Assembly (NCBI GenBank): GCA_964057225.1
Contig: OZ059900.1
Location: forward strand, 3,792,501 to 3,856,500
Direction: 5' to 3'
DNA from: Auanema rhodensis
Taxonomy: Eukaryota > Nematoda > Chromadorea > Rhabditida > Rhabditidae
Length of the DNA stretch: 64,000 bases
The translations under genes and the position numbers were made by a program. How positions within the stretch are numbered: position 1 is the stretch's first letter; the number at the start of each line of letters is the position of its first letter. Below the pieces are notes generated by a model that did no database searches, was not told the origin of the DNA, and saw only the letters and a list, made by a program, of their open reading frames with translations. Shown piece after piece: positions 37,652 to 52,200 of this stretch.

Positions 37652-40600
37652 CATTAATGTTTAACTAATGACTTTTGTTGTCATAGACAATAAAACTATG
37701 CTTTTGATCATATATATGAGCGATTTATCCAAATTGGACTCAAAACTCGGAAATTAAAAAAATTCTTTCTATTTTCGACCTTTTTTGATCAAAATGAATA
37801 AATATCAGTGCAAACTCGTAAAAATAGCATGATTTTGTGTATTGTGTGTTTGATTATCAAATCTTAACGTATATGATCAAAATTTACGAGTATCACAGAA
37901 TTTGTACCAAAAATCGGTGAGTATATGGTGTTAAAGGCAAAAAACGACCTTACTTAGTGTAGTAATGCTATTTGAGCGAAATTCAGTGATTTAAACATCA
38001 TTAGTGTTTAATTAATGACTTTTGTTGTCATAGAAAATAAAACTATGCTTTTGATCATATATATGAGCGATTTAGCCAAATTGGACTCAAAACTCGGAAA
38101 ATTCAAAAATTCTTTCTATTTTCGACCTTTTTTGATCAAAATGAATAAATATCAGTGCAGACTCATGAAAATAGCATGATTTTGTGTATTGTGTGTTTGA
38201 TTATCAAATCTTAACGTATATGATCAAAATTTACAAGTATTACAGATTTTGTACCAAAAATCGGTGAGTATATGGTGTTAAAGGCATAAAAACGACCATA
38301 CTTAGTGTAGTAATGCTATTTGAGCGAAATTCAGTGATTTGAACATCATTAGTGTTTAATTAATGACTTTTGTTGTCATAGTCAATAAAACTATGCTTTT
38401 GATCATATATATGAGCGATTTAGCCAAATTGGACTCAAAACTCGGAAATTAAAAAAATTCTTTCTATTTTCGACCTTTTTTGATCAAAATGAATAAATAT
38501 CAGTGCAAACTCGTAAAAATAGACTGATTTTGTGTAATGTTTGTTTGATTCTCGAATCTTAACGAATATGATCAAAATTTACGAGTATTACAGATTTTGT
38601 ACCAAAACTCGGTGAGTATATGGTGTTAAAGGCATAAAAACGACCTTACTTAGTGTAGTAATGCTATTTGAGCGAAATTCAGTGATTTGAACATCATTAG
38701 TGTTTAATTAATGACTTTTGTTGTCATAGACAATGAAACTATGCTTTTGATCATATATATGAGCGATTTATCCAAATTGGACTCAAAACTCGGAAAATTC
38801 AAAAATTCTGTCTATTATCGACCTTTTTTGATCAAAATGAATAAATATCAGTGCAAACTCATAAAAATAGACTGATTTTGTGTATTGTGTGTTTGATTCT
38901 CAAATCGTAACAAATATGATCAAAATTTACGAGTATCACAGAATTTGTACCAAAAATCGGTGAGTATATGGTGTTAAAGGCAAAAAACGACCTTACTTAG
39001 TGTAGTAATGCTATTTGAGCGAAATTCAGTGATTTAAACATCATTAGTGTTTAATCAGTGACTTTTGTTGTCATAGAAAATAAAACTATGCTTTTGATCA
39101 TATATATGAGCGATTTAGCCAAATTGGACTCAAAACTCGGAAAATTCAAAAATTCTTTCTATTTTCGACCTTTTTTGATCAAAATGAATAAATATCAGTG
39201 CAGACTCATGAAAATAGCATGATTTTGTGTATTGTGTGTTTGATTATCAAATCTTAACGTATATGATCAAAATTTACAAGTATTACAGATTTTGTACCAA
39301 AAATCGGTGAGTATATGGTGTTAAAGGCATAAAAACGACCATACTTAGTGTAGTAATGCTATTTGAGTGAAATTCAGTGATTTAAACATCATTAATGTTT
39401 AACTAATGACTTTTGTTGTCATAGACAATAAAACTATGCTTTTGATCATATATATGAGCGATTTATCCAAATTGGACTCAAAACTCGGAAAATTCAAAAA
39501 TTCTTTCTATTTTCGACCTTTTTTGATCAAAATGAATAAATATCAGTGCAGACTCATGAAAAAAGCATGATTTTGTGTATTGTGTGTTTGATTATCAAAT
39601 CTTAACGTATATGATCAAAATTTACAAGTATTACAGATTTTGTACCAAAAATCGGTGAGTATATGGTGTTAAAGGCATAAAAACGACCATACTTAGTGTA
39701 GTAATGCTATTTGAGTGAAATTCAGTGATTTAAACATTATCAGTGTTTTCTTAATGACTTTTGTTGTCATAGACAATAAAACTATGCTTTTGATCATATA
39801 TATGAGCGATTTATCCAAATTGGACTCAAAACTCGGAAAATTCAAAAATTCTTTCTATTTTCGACCTTTTTTGATCAAAATGAATAAATATCAGTGCAAA
39901 CTCGTAAAAATATACTGATTTTGTGTATTGTGTGTTTGATTCTCAAATCTTAACGTATATGATCAAAATTTACAAGTTTTACAGAATTTGTACCAAAAAT
40001 CGGTGAGTATATGGTGTTAGAGGCATAAAAACGACCATACTTAGTGTAGTAATGCTATTTGAGCGAAATTCAGTGATTTGAACATCATTTGTGTTTAATT
40101 AATGACTTTTGTTGTCATAGACAATGAAACTATGCTTTTGATCATATATATGAGCGATTTATCCAAATTGGACTCAAAACTCGGAAAATTCAAAAATTCT
40201 GTCTATTATCGACCTTTTTCGATCAAAATGAATAACTATCAGTGCAGACTCATGAAAATAGCATGATTTTGTGTATTGTGTGTTTGATTCTCAAATCTTA
40301 ACGTATATGATCAAAATTTACAAGTATTACAGATTTTGTACCAAAAATCGGTGAGTATATGGTGTTAAAGGCATAAAAACGACCTTACTTAGTGTAGTAA
40401 TGCTATTTGAGCGAAATTCAGTGATTTGAACATCATTAGTGTTTAATTAATGACTTTTGTTGTCATAGTCAATAAAACTATGCTTTTGATCATATATATG
40501 AGCGATTTAGCCAAATTGGACTCAAAACTCGGAAATTAAAAAAATTCTTTCTATTTTCGACCTTTTTTGATCAAAATGAATAAATATCAGTGCAAACTCG

Positions 40601-41079
40601 TAAAAATAGACTGATTTTGTGTAATGTTTGTTTGATTCTCGAATCTTAACGAATATGATCAAAATTTACGAGTATTACAGATTTTGTACCAAAACTCGGT
40701 GAGTATATGGTGTTAAAGGCATAAAAACGACCTTACTTAGTGTAGTAATGCTATTTGAGCGAAATTCAGTGATTTGAACATCATTAGTGTTTAATTAATG
40801 ACTTTTGTTGTCATAGACAATGAAACTATGCTTTTGATCATATATATGAGCGATTTATCCAAATTGGACTCAAAACTCGGAAAATTCAAAAATTCTGTCT
40901 ATTATCGACCTTTTTTGATCAAAATGAATAAATATCAGTGCAAACTCATAAAAATAGACTGATTTTGTGTATTGTGTGTTTGATTCTCAAATCGTAACAA
41001 ATATGATCAAAATTTACGAGTATCACAGAATTTGTACCAAAAATCGGTGAGTATATGGTGTTAAAGGCAAAAAACGACC
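37340..41079 (+). repeat. Second copy of the 3.74-kb segment
   Basis: Partner of 25168-28907. It contains an altered M6 with 'cggaaattaaaaaaattc', the hybrid monomer near 37809, monomers of types M4, M5, M6, M1, M2, M3 and M4, and the 5' half of an M5. After 41079 the two regions diverge: here the M5 is complete, with 'cgaccttac' and 'gagcg', while at 28908 it switches to an M6 3' half. Confidence 0.85.
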
Positions 41080-41981
41080 TTACTTAGTGTAGTAATGCTA
41101 TTTGAGCGAAATTCAGTGATTTAAACATCATTAGTGTTTAATCAGTGACTTTTGTTGTCATAGAAAATAAAACTATGCTTTTGATCATATATATGAGCGA
41201 TTTAGCCAAATTGGACTCAAAACTCGGAAAATTCAAAAATTCTTTCTATTTTCGACCTTTTTTGATCAAAATGAATAAATATCAGTGCAGACTCATGAAA
41301 ATAGCATGATTTTGTGTATTGTGTGTTTGATTATCAAATCTTAACGTATATGATCAAAATTTACAAGTATTACAGATTTTGTACCAAAAATCGGTGAGTA
41401 TATGGTGTTAAAGGCATAAAAACGACCATACTTAGTGTAGTAATGCTATTTGAGTGAAATTCAGTGATTTAAACATCATTAATGTTTAACTAATGACTTT
41501 TGTTGTCATAGACAATAAAACTATGCTTTTGATCATATATATGAGCGATTTATCCAAATTGGACTCAAAACTCGGAAAATTCAAAAATTCTTTCTATTTT
41601 CGACCTTTTTTGATCAAAATGAATAAATATCAGTGCAGACTCATGAAAATAGCATGATTTTGTGTATTGTGTGTTTGATTATCAAATCTTAACGTATATG
41701 ATCAAAATTTACAAGTATTACAGATTTTGTACCAAAAATCGGTGAGTATATGGTGTTAAAGGCATAAAAACGACCATACTTAGTGTAGTAATGCTATTTG
41801 AGTGAAATTCAGTGATTTAAACATTATCAGTGTTTTCTTAATGACTTTTGTTGTCATAGACAATAAAACTATGCTTTTGATCATATATATGAGCGATTTA
41901 TCCAAATTGGACTCAAAACTCGGAAAATTCAAAAATTCTGTCTATTATCGACCTTTTTTGATCAAAATGAATAAATATCAG
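39895..41981 (+). repeat. Hexameric higher-order repeat, copy 4
   Basis: Order is M2-M3-M4-M5-M6-M1, between M1 frames at 39715 and 41802 (2087 bp apart). The final M1 is altered at its 3' end: it has 'ctgtctattatcgacc' instead of 'ctttctattttcgacc'. It is followed by 'aaactcataaaaatagactg' joined to 'ctcaaatcttaacgtatatg', a new M5/M2-like combination. Exchange therefore happened at or just after this unit's end. Confidence 0.85.
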
Positions 41982-44900
41982 TGCAAACTCATAAAAATAG
42001 ACTGATTTTGTGTATTGTGTGTTTGATTCTCAAATCTTAACGTATATGATCAAAATTTACAAGTATTACAGATTTTGTACCAAAAATCGGTGAGTATATG
42101 GTGTTAAAGGCATAAAAACGACCTTACTTAGTGTAGTAATGCTATTTGAGCGAAATTCAGTGATTTGAACATCATTAGTGTTTAATTAATGACTTTTGTT
42201 GTCATAGACAATAAAACTATGCTTTTGATCATATATATGAGCGATTTATCCAAATTGGACTCAAAACTCGGAAAATTCAAAAATTCTTTCTATTTTCGAC
42301 CTTTTTTGATCAAAATGAATAAATATCAGTGCAAACTCGTAAAAATATACTGATTTTGTGTATTGTGTGTTTGATTCTCAAATCTTAACGTATATGATCA
42401 AAATTTACAAGTTTTACAGAATTTGTACCAAAAATCGGTGAGTATATGGTGTTAGAGGCATAAAAACGACCATACTTAGTGTAGTAATGCTATTTGAGCG
42501 AAATTCAGTGATTTGAACATCATTTGTGTTTAATTAATGACTTTTGTTGTCATAGACAATGAAACTATGCTTTTGATCATATATATGAGCGATTTATCCA
42601 AATTGGACTCAAAACTCGGAAAATTCAAAAATTCTGTCTATTATCGACCTTTTTCGATCAAAATGAATAACTATCAGTGCAGACTCATGAAAATAGCATG
42701 ATTTTGTGTATTGTGTGTTTGATTCTCAAATCTTAACGTATATGATCAAAATTTACAAGTATTACAGATTTTGTACCAAAAATCGGTGAGTATATGGTGT
42801 TAAAGGCATAAAAACGACCTTACTTAGTGTAGTAATGCTATTTGAGCGAAATTCAGTGATTTGAACATCATTAGTGTTTAATTAATGACTTTTGTTGTCA
42901 TAGACAATGAAACTATGCTTTTGATCATATATATGAGCGATTTATCCAAATTGGACTCAAAACTCGGAAAATTCAAAAATTCTGTCTATTATCGACCTTT
43001 TTTGATCAAAATGAATAAATATCAGTGCAAACTCATAAAAATAGACTGATTTTGTGTATTGTGTGTTTGATTCTCAAATCGTAACAAATATGATCAAAAT
43101 TTACGAGTATCACAGAATTTGTACCAAAAATCGGTGAGTATATGGTGTTAAAGGCAAAAAACGACCTTACTTAGTGTAGTAATGCTATTTGAGCGAAATT
43201 CAGTGATTTAAACATCATTAGTGTTTAATCAGTGACTTTTGTTGTCATAGAAAATAAAACTATGCTTTTGATCATATATATGAGCGATTTAGCCAAATTG
43301 GACTCAAAACTCGGAAAATTCAAAAATTCTTTCTATTTTCGACCTTTTTTGATCAAAATGAATAAATATCAGTGCAAACTCGTAAAAATAGCATGATTTT
43401 GTGTATTGTGTGTTTGATTATCAAATCTTAACGTATATGATCAAAATTTACAAGTATTACAGATTTTGTACCAAAAATCGGTGAGTATATGGTGTTAAAG
43501 GCATAAAAACGACCATACTTAGTGTAGTAATGCTATTTGAGTGAAATTCAGTGATTTGAACATCATTAGTGTTTAATTAATGACTTTTGTTGTCATAGAC
43601 AATGAAACTATGCTTTTGATCATATATATGAGCGATTTATCCAAATTGGACTCAAAACTCGGAAAATTCAAAAATTCTGTCTATTATCGACCTTTTTTGA
43701 TCAAAATGAATAAATATCAGTGCAAACTCATAAAAATAGACTGATTTTGTGTATTGTGTGTTTGATTCTCAAATCGTAACAAATATGATCAAAATTTACG
43801 AGTATCACAGAATTTGTACCAAAAATCGGTGAGTATATGGTGTTAAAGGCAAAAAACGACCTTACTTAGTGTAGTAATGCTATTTGAGCGAAATTCAGTG
43901 ATTTAAACATCATTAGTGTTTAATCAGTGACTTTTGTTGTCATAGAAAATAAAACTATGCTTTTGATCATATATATGAGCGATTTAGCCAAATTGGACTC
44001 AAAACTCGGAAAATTCAAAAATTCTTTCTATTTTCGACCTTTTTTGATCAAAATGAATAAATATCAGTGCAGACTCATGAAAATAGCATGATTTTGTGTA
44101 TTGTGTGTTTGATTATCAAATCTTAACGTATATGATCAAAATTTACAAGTATTACAGATTTTGTACCAAAAATCGGTGAGTATATGGTGTTAAAGGCATA
44201 AAAACGACCATACTTAGTGTAGTAATGCTATTTGAGTGAAATTCAGTGATTTAAACATCATTAATGTTTAACTAATGACTTTTGTTGTCATAGACAATAA
44301 AACTATGCTTTTGATCATATATATGAGCGATTTATCCAAATTGGACTCAAAACTCGGAAAATTCAAAAATTCTTTCTATTTTCGACCTTTTTTGATCAAA
44401 ATGAATAAATATCAGTGCAGACTCATGAAAATAGCATGATTTTGTGTATTGTGTGTTTGATTATCAAATCTTAACGTATATGATCAAAATTTACAAGTAT
44501 TACAGATTTTGTACCAAAAATCGGTGAGTATATGGTGTTAAAGGCATAAAAACGACCATACTTAGTGTAGTAATGCTATTTGAGCGAAATTCAGTGATTT
44601 AAACATTATCAGTGTTTTCTTAATGACTTTTGTTGTCATAGACAATAAAACTATGCTTTTGATCATATATATGAGCGATTTATCCAAATTGGACTCAAAA
44701 CTCGGAAAATTCAAAAATTCTTTCTATTTTCGACCTTTTTTGATCAAAATGAATAAATATCAGTGCAAACTCGTAAAAATATACTGATTTTGTGTATTGT
44801 GTGTTTGATTCTCAAATCTTAACGTATATGATCAAAATTTACAAGTTTTACAGAATTTGTACCAAAAATCGGTGAGTATATGGTGTTAAAGGCATAAAAA

Positions 44901-47895
44901 CGACCATACTTAGTGTAGTAATGCTATTTGAGCGAAATTCAGTGATTTGAACATCATTAGTGTTTAATTAATGACTTTTGTTGTCATAGTCAATAAAACT
45001 ATGCTTTTGATCATATATATGAGCGATTTAGCCAAATTGGACTCAAAACTCGGAAATTAAAAAAATTCTTTCTATTTTCGACCTTTTTTGATCAAAATGA
45101 ATAAATATCAGTGCAAACTCGTAAAAATAGCATGATTTTGTGTATTGTGTGTTTGATTATCAAATCTTAACGTATATGATCAAAATTTACAAGTATTACA
45201 GATTTTGTACCAAAAATCGGTGAGTATATGGTGTTAAAGGCATAAAAACGACCATACTTAGTGTAGTAATGCTATTTGAGTGAAATTCAGTGATTTAAAC
45301 ATCATTAGTGTTTAATTAATGACTTTTGTTGTCATAGTCAATAAAACTATGCTTTTGATCATATATATGAGCGATTTAGCCAAATTGGACTCAAAACTCG
45401 GAAAATTCAAAAATTCTTTCTATTTTCGACCTTTTTTGATCAAAATGAATAAATATCAGTGCAGACTCATGAAAATAGCATGATTTTGTGTATTGTGTGT
45501 TTGATTATCAAATCTTAACGTATATGATCAAAATTTACAAGTATTACAGATTTTGTACCAAAAATCGGTGAGTATATGGTGTTAAAGGCATAAAAACGAC
45601 CATACTTAGTGTAGTAATGCTATTTGAGTGAAATTCAGTGATTTAAACATCATTAATGTTTAACTAATGACTTTTGTTGTCATAGACAATAAAACTATGC
45701 TTTTGATCATATATATGAGCGATTTATCCAAATTGGACTCAAAACTCGGAAAATTCAAAAATTCTTTCTATTTTCGACCTTTTTTGATCAAAATGAATAA
45801 ATATCAGTGCAGACTCATGAAAATAGCATGATTTTGTGTATTGTGTGTTTGATTATCAAATCTTAACGTATATGATCAAAATTTACAAGTATTACAGATT
45901 TTGTACCAAAAATCGGTGAGTATATGGTGTTAAAGGCATAAAAACGACCATACTTAGTGTAGTAATGCTATTTGAGCGAAATTCAGTGATTTGAACATCA
46001 TTAGTGTTTAATTAATGACTTTTGTTGTCATAGACAATGAAACTATGCTTTTGATCATATATATGAGCGATTTATCCAAATTGGACTCAAAACTCGGAAA
46101 ATTCAAAAATTCTTTCTATTTTCGACCTTTTTTGATCAAAATGAATAAATATCAGTGCAAACTCGTAAAAATATACTGATTTTGTGTATTGTGTGTTTGA
46201 TTCTCAAATCTTAACGTATATGATCAAAATTTACAAGTTTTACAGAATTTGTACCAAAAATCGGTGAGTATATGGTGTTAGAGGCATAAAAACGACCATA
46301 CTTAGTGTAGTAATGCTATTTGAGCGAAATTCAGTGATTTGAACATCATTTGTGTTTAATTAATGACTTTTGTTGTCATAGACAATGAAACTATGCTTTT
46401 GATCATATATATGAGCGATTTATCCAAATTGGACTCAAAACTCGGAAAATTCAAAAATTCTGTCTATTATCGACCTTTTTCGATCAAAATGAATAACTAT
46501 CAGTGCAGACTCATGAAAATAGCATGATTTTGTGTATTGTGTGTTTGATTCTCAAATCTTAACGTATATGATCAAAATTTACAAGTATTACAGATTTTGT
46601 ACCAAAAATCGGTGAGTATATGGTGTTAAAGGCATAAAAACGACCTTACTTAGTGTAGTAATGCTATTTGAGCGAAATTCAGTGATTTGAACATCATTAG
46701 TGTTTAATTAATGACTTTTGTTGTCATAGTCAATAAAACTATGCTTTTGATCATATATATGAGCGATTTAGCCAAATTGGACTCAAAACTCGGAAATTAA
46801 AAAAATTCTTTCTATTTTCGACCTTTTTTGATCAAAATGAATAAATATCAGTGCAAACTCGTAAAAATAGACTGATTTTGTGTAATGTTTGTTTGATTCT
46901 CGAATCTTAACGAATATGATCAAAATTTACGAGTATTACAGATTTTGTACCAAAACTCGGTGAGTATATGGTGTTAAAGGCATAAAAACGACCTTACTTA
47001 GTGTAGTAATGCTATTTGAGCGAAATTCAGTGATTTGAACATCATTAGTGTTTAATTAATGACTTTTGTTGTCATAGACAATGAAACTATGCTTTTGATC
47101 ATATATATGAGCGATTTATCCAAATTGGACTCAAAACTCGGAAAATTCAAAAATTCTGTCTATTATCGACCTTTTTTGATCAAAATGAATAAATATCAGT
47201 GCAAACTCATAAAAATAGACTGATTTTGTGTATTGTGTGTTTGATTCTCAAATCGTAACAAATATGATCAAAATTTACGAGTATCACAGAATTTGTACCA
47301 AAAATCGGTGAGTATATGGTGTTAAAGGCATAAAAACGACCATACTTAGTGTAGTAATGCTATTTGAGTGAAATTCAGTGATTTAAACATCATTAATGTT
47401 TAACTAATGACTTTTGTTGTCATAGACAATAAAACTATGCTTTTGATCATATATATGAGCGATTTATCCAAATTGGACTCAAAACTCGGAAAATTCAAAA
47501 ATTCTTTCTATTTTCGACCTTTTTTGATCAAAATGAATAAATATCAGTGCAGACTCATGAAAATAGCATGATTTTGTGTATTGTGTGTTTGATTATCAAA
47601 TCTTAACGTATATGATCAAAATTTACAAGTATTACAGATTTTGTACCAAAAATCGGTGAGTATATGGTGTTAAAGGCATAAAAACGACCATACTTAGTGT
47701 AGTAATGCTATTTGAGTGAACTTCAGTGATTTAAACATTATCAGTGTTTTCTTAATGACTTTTGTTGTCATAGACAATAAAACTATGCTTTTGATCATAT
47801 ATATGAGCGATTTATCCAAATTGGACTCAAAACTCGGAAAATTCAAAAATTCTTTCTATTTTCGACCTTTTTTGATCAAAATGAATAAATATCAG
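41982..47895 (+). repeat. Rearranged HOR block with hybrid monomers and a pentamer
   Basis: Seventeen monomers separate the M1 frames at 41802 and 47716 (5914 bp). They include M2 near 42332, an M3/M4 hybrid near 42679, M5 near 43026, and an M5-end/M6-start hybrid near 43376 ('aaactcgtaaaaatagcatg'). A five-monomer unit runs from M2 at 46159 to the next M2 at 47896 (M2-M3-M4-M5/M6 hybrid-M1), about 1737 bp. It looks like a hexamer that lost one monomer's length through an exchange in the middle of M5 and M6. Confidence 0.75.
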
Positions 47896-48249
47896 TGCAA
47901 ACTCGTAAAAATATACTGATTTTGTGTATTGTGTGTTTGATTCTCAAATCTTAACGTATATGATCAAAATTTACAAGTTTTACAGAATTTGTACCAAAAA
48001 TCGGTGAGTATATGGTGTTAGAGGCATAAAAACGACCATACTTAGTGTAGTAATGCTATTTGAGCGAAATTCAGTGATTTGAACATCATTTGTGTTTAAT
48101 TAATGACTTTTGTTGTCATAGACAATGAAACTATGCTTTTGATCATATATATGAGCGATTTATCCAAATTGGACTCAAAACTCGGAAAATTCAAAAATTC
48201 TGTCTATTATCGACCTTTTTCGATCAAAATGAATAAATATCAGTGCAAA

Positions 48250-48340
48250 CTCGTAAAAATAAACTTATTTCGTGTATTGTGTGTTTGATTCTCGAATCTT
48301 AACGAATATGATCAAAATTTACGAGTATTACAGATTTTGT
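48250..48340 (+). repeat. Second family-B-like tract at the end of the HOR core
   Basis: After a typical M2 5' part, this stretch reads 'aataaacttatttcgtg', 'ctcgaatcttaacgaatatg' and 'acgagtattacag'. The complement of 'aaacttatttcgtg' occurs in family B. This allows the recurrent frame to extend to 61 codons (48103-48288), as in the minus-array monomers. Regular hexamer order ends at about this point, and the monomers to the right are more varied. Confidence 0.65.
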
Positions 48341-49209
48341 ACCAAAAATCGGTGAGTATATGGTGTTAAAGGCATAAAAACGACCATACTTAGTGTAGTA
48401 ATGCTATTTGAGTGAAATTCAGTGATTTAAACGTTATCAGTGTTTTCTTAATGACTTTTGTTGTCATAGACAATAAAACTATGCTTTTGATCATATATAT
48501 GAGCGATTTATCCAAATTGGACTCAAAACTCGGAAAATTCAAAAATTCTTTCTATTTTCGACCTTTTTTGATCAAAATGAATAAATATCAGTGCAAACTC
48601 GTAAAAATATACTGATTTTGTGTATTGTGTGTTTGATTCTCAAATCTTAACGTATATGATCAAAATTTACAAGTATTACAGAATTTGTACCAAAAATCGG
48701 TGAGTATATGGTGTTAGAGGCATAAAAACGACCATACTTAGTGTAGTAATGCTTTAAAGCGAAATTCAGTGATTTAAACATCATTAATGTTTAACTAATG
48801 ACTTTTGTTGTCATAGACAATAAAACTATGCTTTTGATCATATATATGAGCGATTTATCCAAATTGGACTCAAAACTCGGAAAATTCAAAAATTCTGTCT
48901 ATTATCGACCTTTTTCGATCAAAATGAATAAATATCAGTGCAGACTCATGAAAATAGCATGATTTTGTGTATTGTGTGTTTGATTCTCAAATCTTAACGT
49001 ATATGATCAAAATTTACAAGTATTACAGATTTTGTACCAAAAATCGGTCAGTATATGGTGTTAGAGGCATAAAAACGACCATACTTAGTGTAGTAATGCT
49101 TTTTAAGCGAAATTCAGTGATTTAAACATCATTAATGTTTAACTAATGACTTTTGTTGTCATAGACAATAAAACTATGCTTTTGATCATATATATGAGCG
49201 ATTTAGCCA

Positions 49210-52200
49210 AATTGGACTCAAAACTCGGAAAATTCAAAAATTCTGTCTATTTTCGACCTTTTTTGATCAAAATGAATAAATATTAGTGCAAACTCATAAA
49301 AATAGACTGATTTTGTGTATTGTGTGTTTGATTCTCAAATCGTAACAAATATGATCAAAATTTACGAGTATCACAGAATTTGTACCAAAAATCGGTGAGT
49401 ATATTTTGTTAAAGGCATAAAAACGACCATACTTAGTGTAGTAATGCTATTTGAGCGAAATTCAGTGATTTAAACATCATTAGTGTTTAATTAATGACTT
49501 TTGTTGTCATAGACAATAAAACTATGCTTTTGATCATATATATGAGCGATTTATCCAAATTGGACTCAAAACTCGGAAAATTCAAAAATTCTTTCTATTT
49601 TCGACCTTTTTTGATCAAAATGAATAAATATCAGTGCAAACTCATAAAAATAGACTGATTTTGTGTATTGTGTGTTTGATTCTCAAATCTTAACAAATAT
49701 GATCAAAATTTACGAGTATCACAGATTTTGTACCAAAAATCGGTGAGTATATGGTGTTAAAGGCAAAAAACGACCATACTTAGTGTAGTAATGCTATTTG
49801 AGCGAAATTCAGTGATTTAAACATTATTAGTGTTTAATCAGTGACTTTTGTTGTCATAGAAAATGAAACTATGCTTTTTATCATATATATGAGCGATTTA
49901 GCCAAATTGGACTCAAAACTCGGGAAATTCAAAAATTCTTTCTATTTTCGACCTTTTTTGATCAAAATGAATAAATATCAGTGCAAACCCGTAAAAATAT
50001 ACTGATTTCGTGTATTGTGTGTTTGATTCTCGAATCTTACCGAATATGATCGAATTTTACGAGTATTACAGATTTTGTACCAAAAATCGGAGAGTATATG
50101 GTGTTAGAGGCATAAAAACGACCATACTTAGTGTAGTAATGCTATTTGAGCGAAATTCAGTGATTCAAACATCATTAGTGTTTAATCAATGACTTTTGTT
50201 GTCATAGACAATGAAACTATGCTTTTGATCATATATATGAGCGATTTATCCAAATTGGACTCAAAACTCGAAAAATTCAAAAATTCTGTCTATTATCGAC
50301 CTTTTTTGATCAAAATGAATAAATATCAGTGCAGACTCATGAAAATAGCATGATTTTGTGTATTGTGTGTTTGATTCTCGAATCTTAACGAATATGATCG
50401 AAATTTACGAGTATTACAGATTTTGTACCAAAAATCGGTGAGTATATGGTGTTAAAGGCATAAAAACGACCTTACTTAGTGTAGTAATGCTATTTGAGCG
50501 AAATTCAGTGATTTGAACATCATTAGTGTTTAATTAATGACTTTTGTTGTCATAGTCAATAAAACTATGCTTTTGATCATATATATGAGCGATTTAGCCA
50601 AATTGGACTCAAAACTCGGAAATTTAAAAAATTCTTTCTATTTTCGACCTTTTTTGATCAAAATGAATAAATATCAGTGCAAACTCGTAAAAATAGACTG
50701 ATTTTGTGTAATGTTTGTTTGATTCTCGAATCTTAACGAATATGATTAAAATTTACGAGTATTACAGATTTTGTACCAAAACTCGGTGAGTATATGGTGT
50801 TAAAGGCATAAAAACGACCTTACTTAGTGTAGTAATGCTATTTGAGCGAAATTCAGTGATTTGAACATCATTAGTGTTTAATTAATGACTTTTGTTGTCA
50901 TAGACAATGAAACTATGCTTTTGATCATATATATGAGCGATTTATCCAAATTGGACTCAAAACTCGGAAAATTCAAAAATTCTGTCTATTATCGACCTTT
51001 TTTGATCAAAATGAATAAATATCAGTGCAAACTCATAAAAATAGACTGATTTTGTGTATTGTATGTTTGATTCTCAAATCGTAACAAATATGATCAAAAT
51101 TTACGAGTATCACAGAATTTGTACCAAAAATCGGTGAGTATATGGTGTTAAAGGCATAAAAACGACCATACTTAGTGTAGTAATGCTATTTGAGTGAAAT
51201 TCAGTGATTTAAACATTATTAGTGTTTTCTTAAAGACTTTTGTTGTCATAGACAATAAAACTATGCTTTTGATCATATATATGAGCGATTTATCCAAATT
51301 GGACTCAAAACTCGGAAAATTCAAAAATTCTTTCTATTTTCGACCTTTTTTGATCAAAATGAATAAATATCAGTGCAAACTCGTAAAAATATACTGATTT
51401 TGTGTATTGTGTGTTTGATTCTCAAATCTTAACGTATATGATCAAAATTTACAAGTATTACAGAATTTGTACCAAAAATCGGTGAGTATATGGTGTTAGA
51501 GGCATAAAAACGACCATACTTAGTGTAGTAATGCTATTTGAGCGAAATTCAGTGATTTGAACATCATTAGTGTTTAATTAATGACTTTTGTTGTCATAGA
51601 CAATGAAACTATGCTTTTGATCATATATATGAGCGATTTATCCAAATTGGACTCAAAACTCGGAAAATTCAAAAATTCTGTCTATTTTCGACCTTTTTTG
51701 ATCAAAATGAATAAATATTAGTGCAAACTCATAAAAATAGACTGATTTTGTGTATTGTGTGTTTGATTCTCAAATCGTAACAAATATGATCAAAATTTAC
51801 GAGTATCACAGAATTTGTACCAAAAATCGGTGAGTATATTTTGTTAAAGGCATAAAAACGACCATACTTAGTGTAGTAATGCTATTTGAGCGAAATTCAG
51901 TGATTTAAACATCATTAGTGTTTAATTAATGACTTTTGTTGTCATAGACAATAAAACTATGCTTTTGATCATATATATGAGCGATTTATCCAAATTGGAC
52001 TCAAAACTCGGAAAATTCAAAAATTCTTTCTATTTTCGACCTTTTTTGATCAAAATGAATAAATATCAGTGCAAACTCATAAAAATAGACTGATTTTGTG
52101 TATTGTGTGTTTGATTCTCAAATCTTAACAAATATGATCAAAATTTACGAGTATCACAGATTTTGTACCAAAAATCGGTGAGTATATGGTGTTAAAGGCA

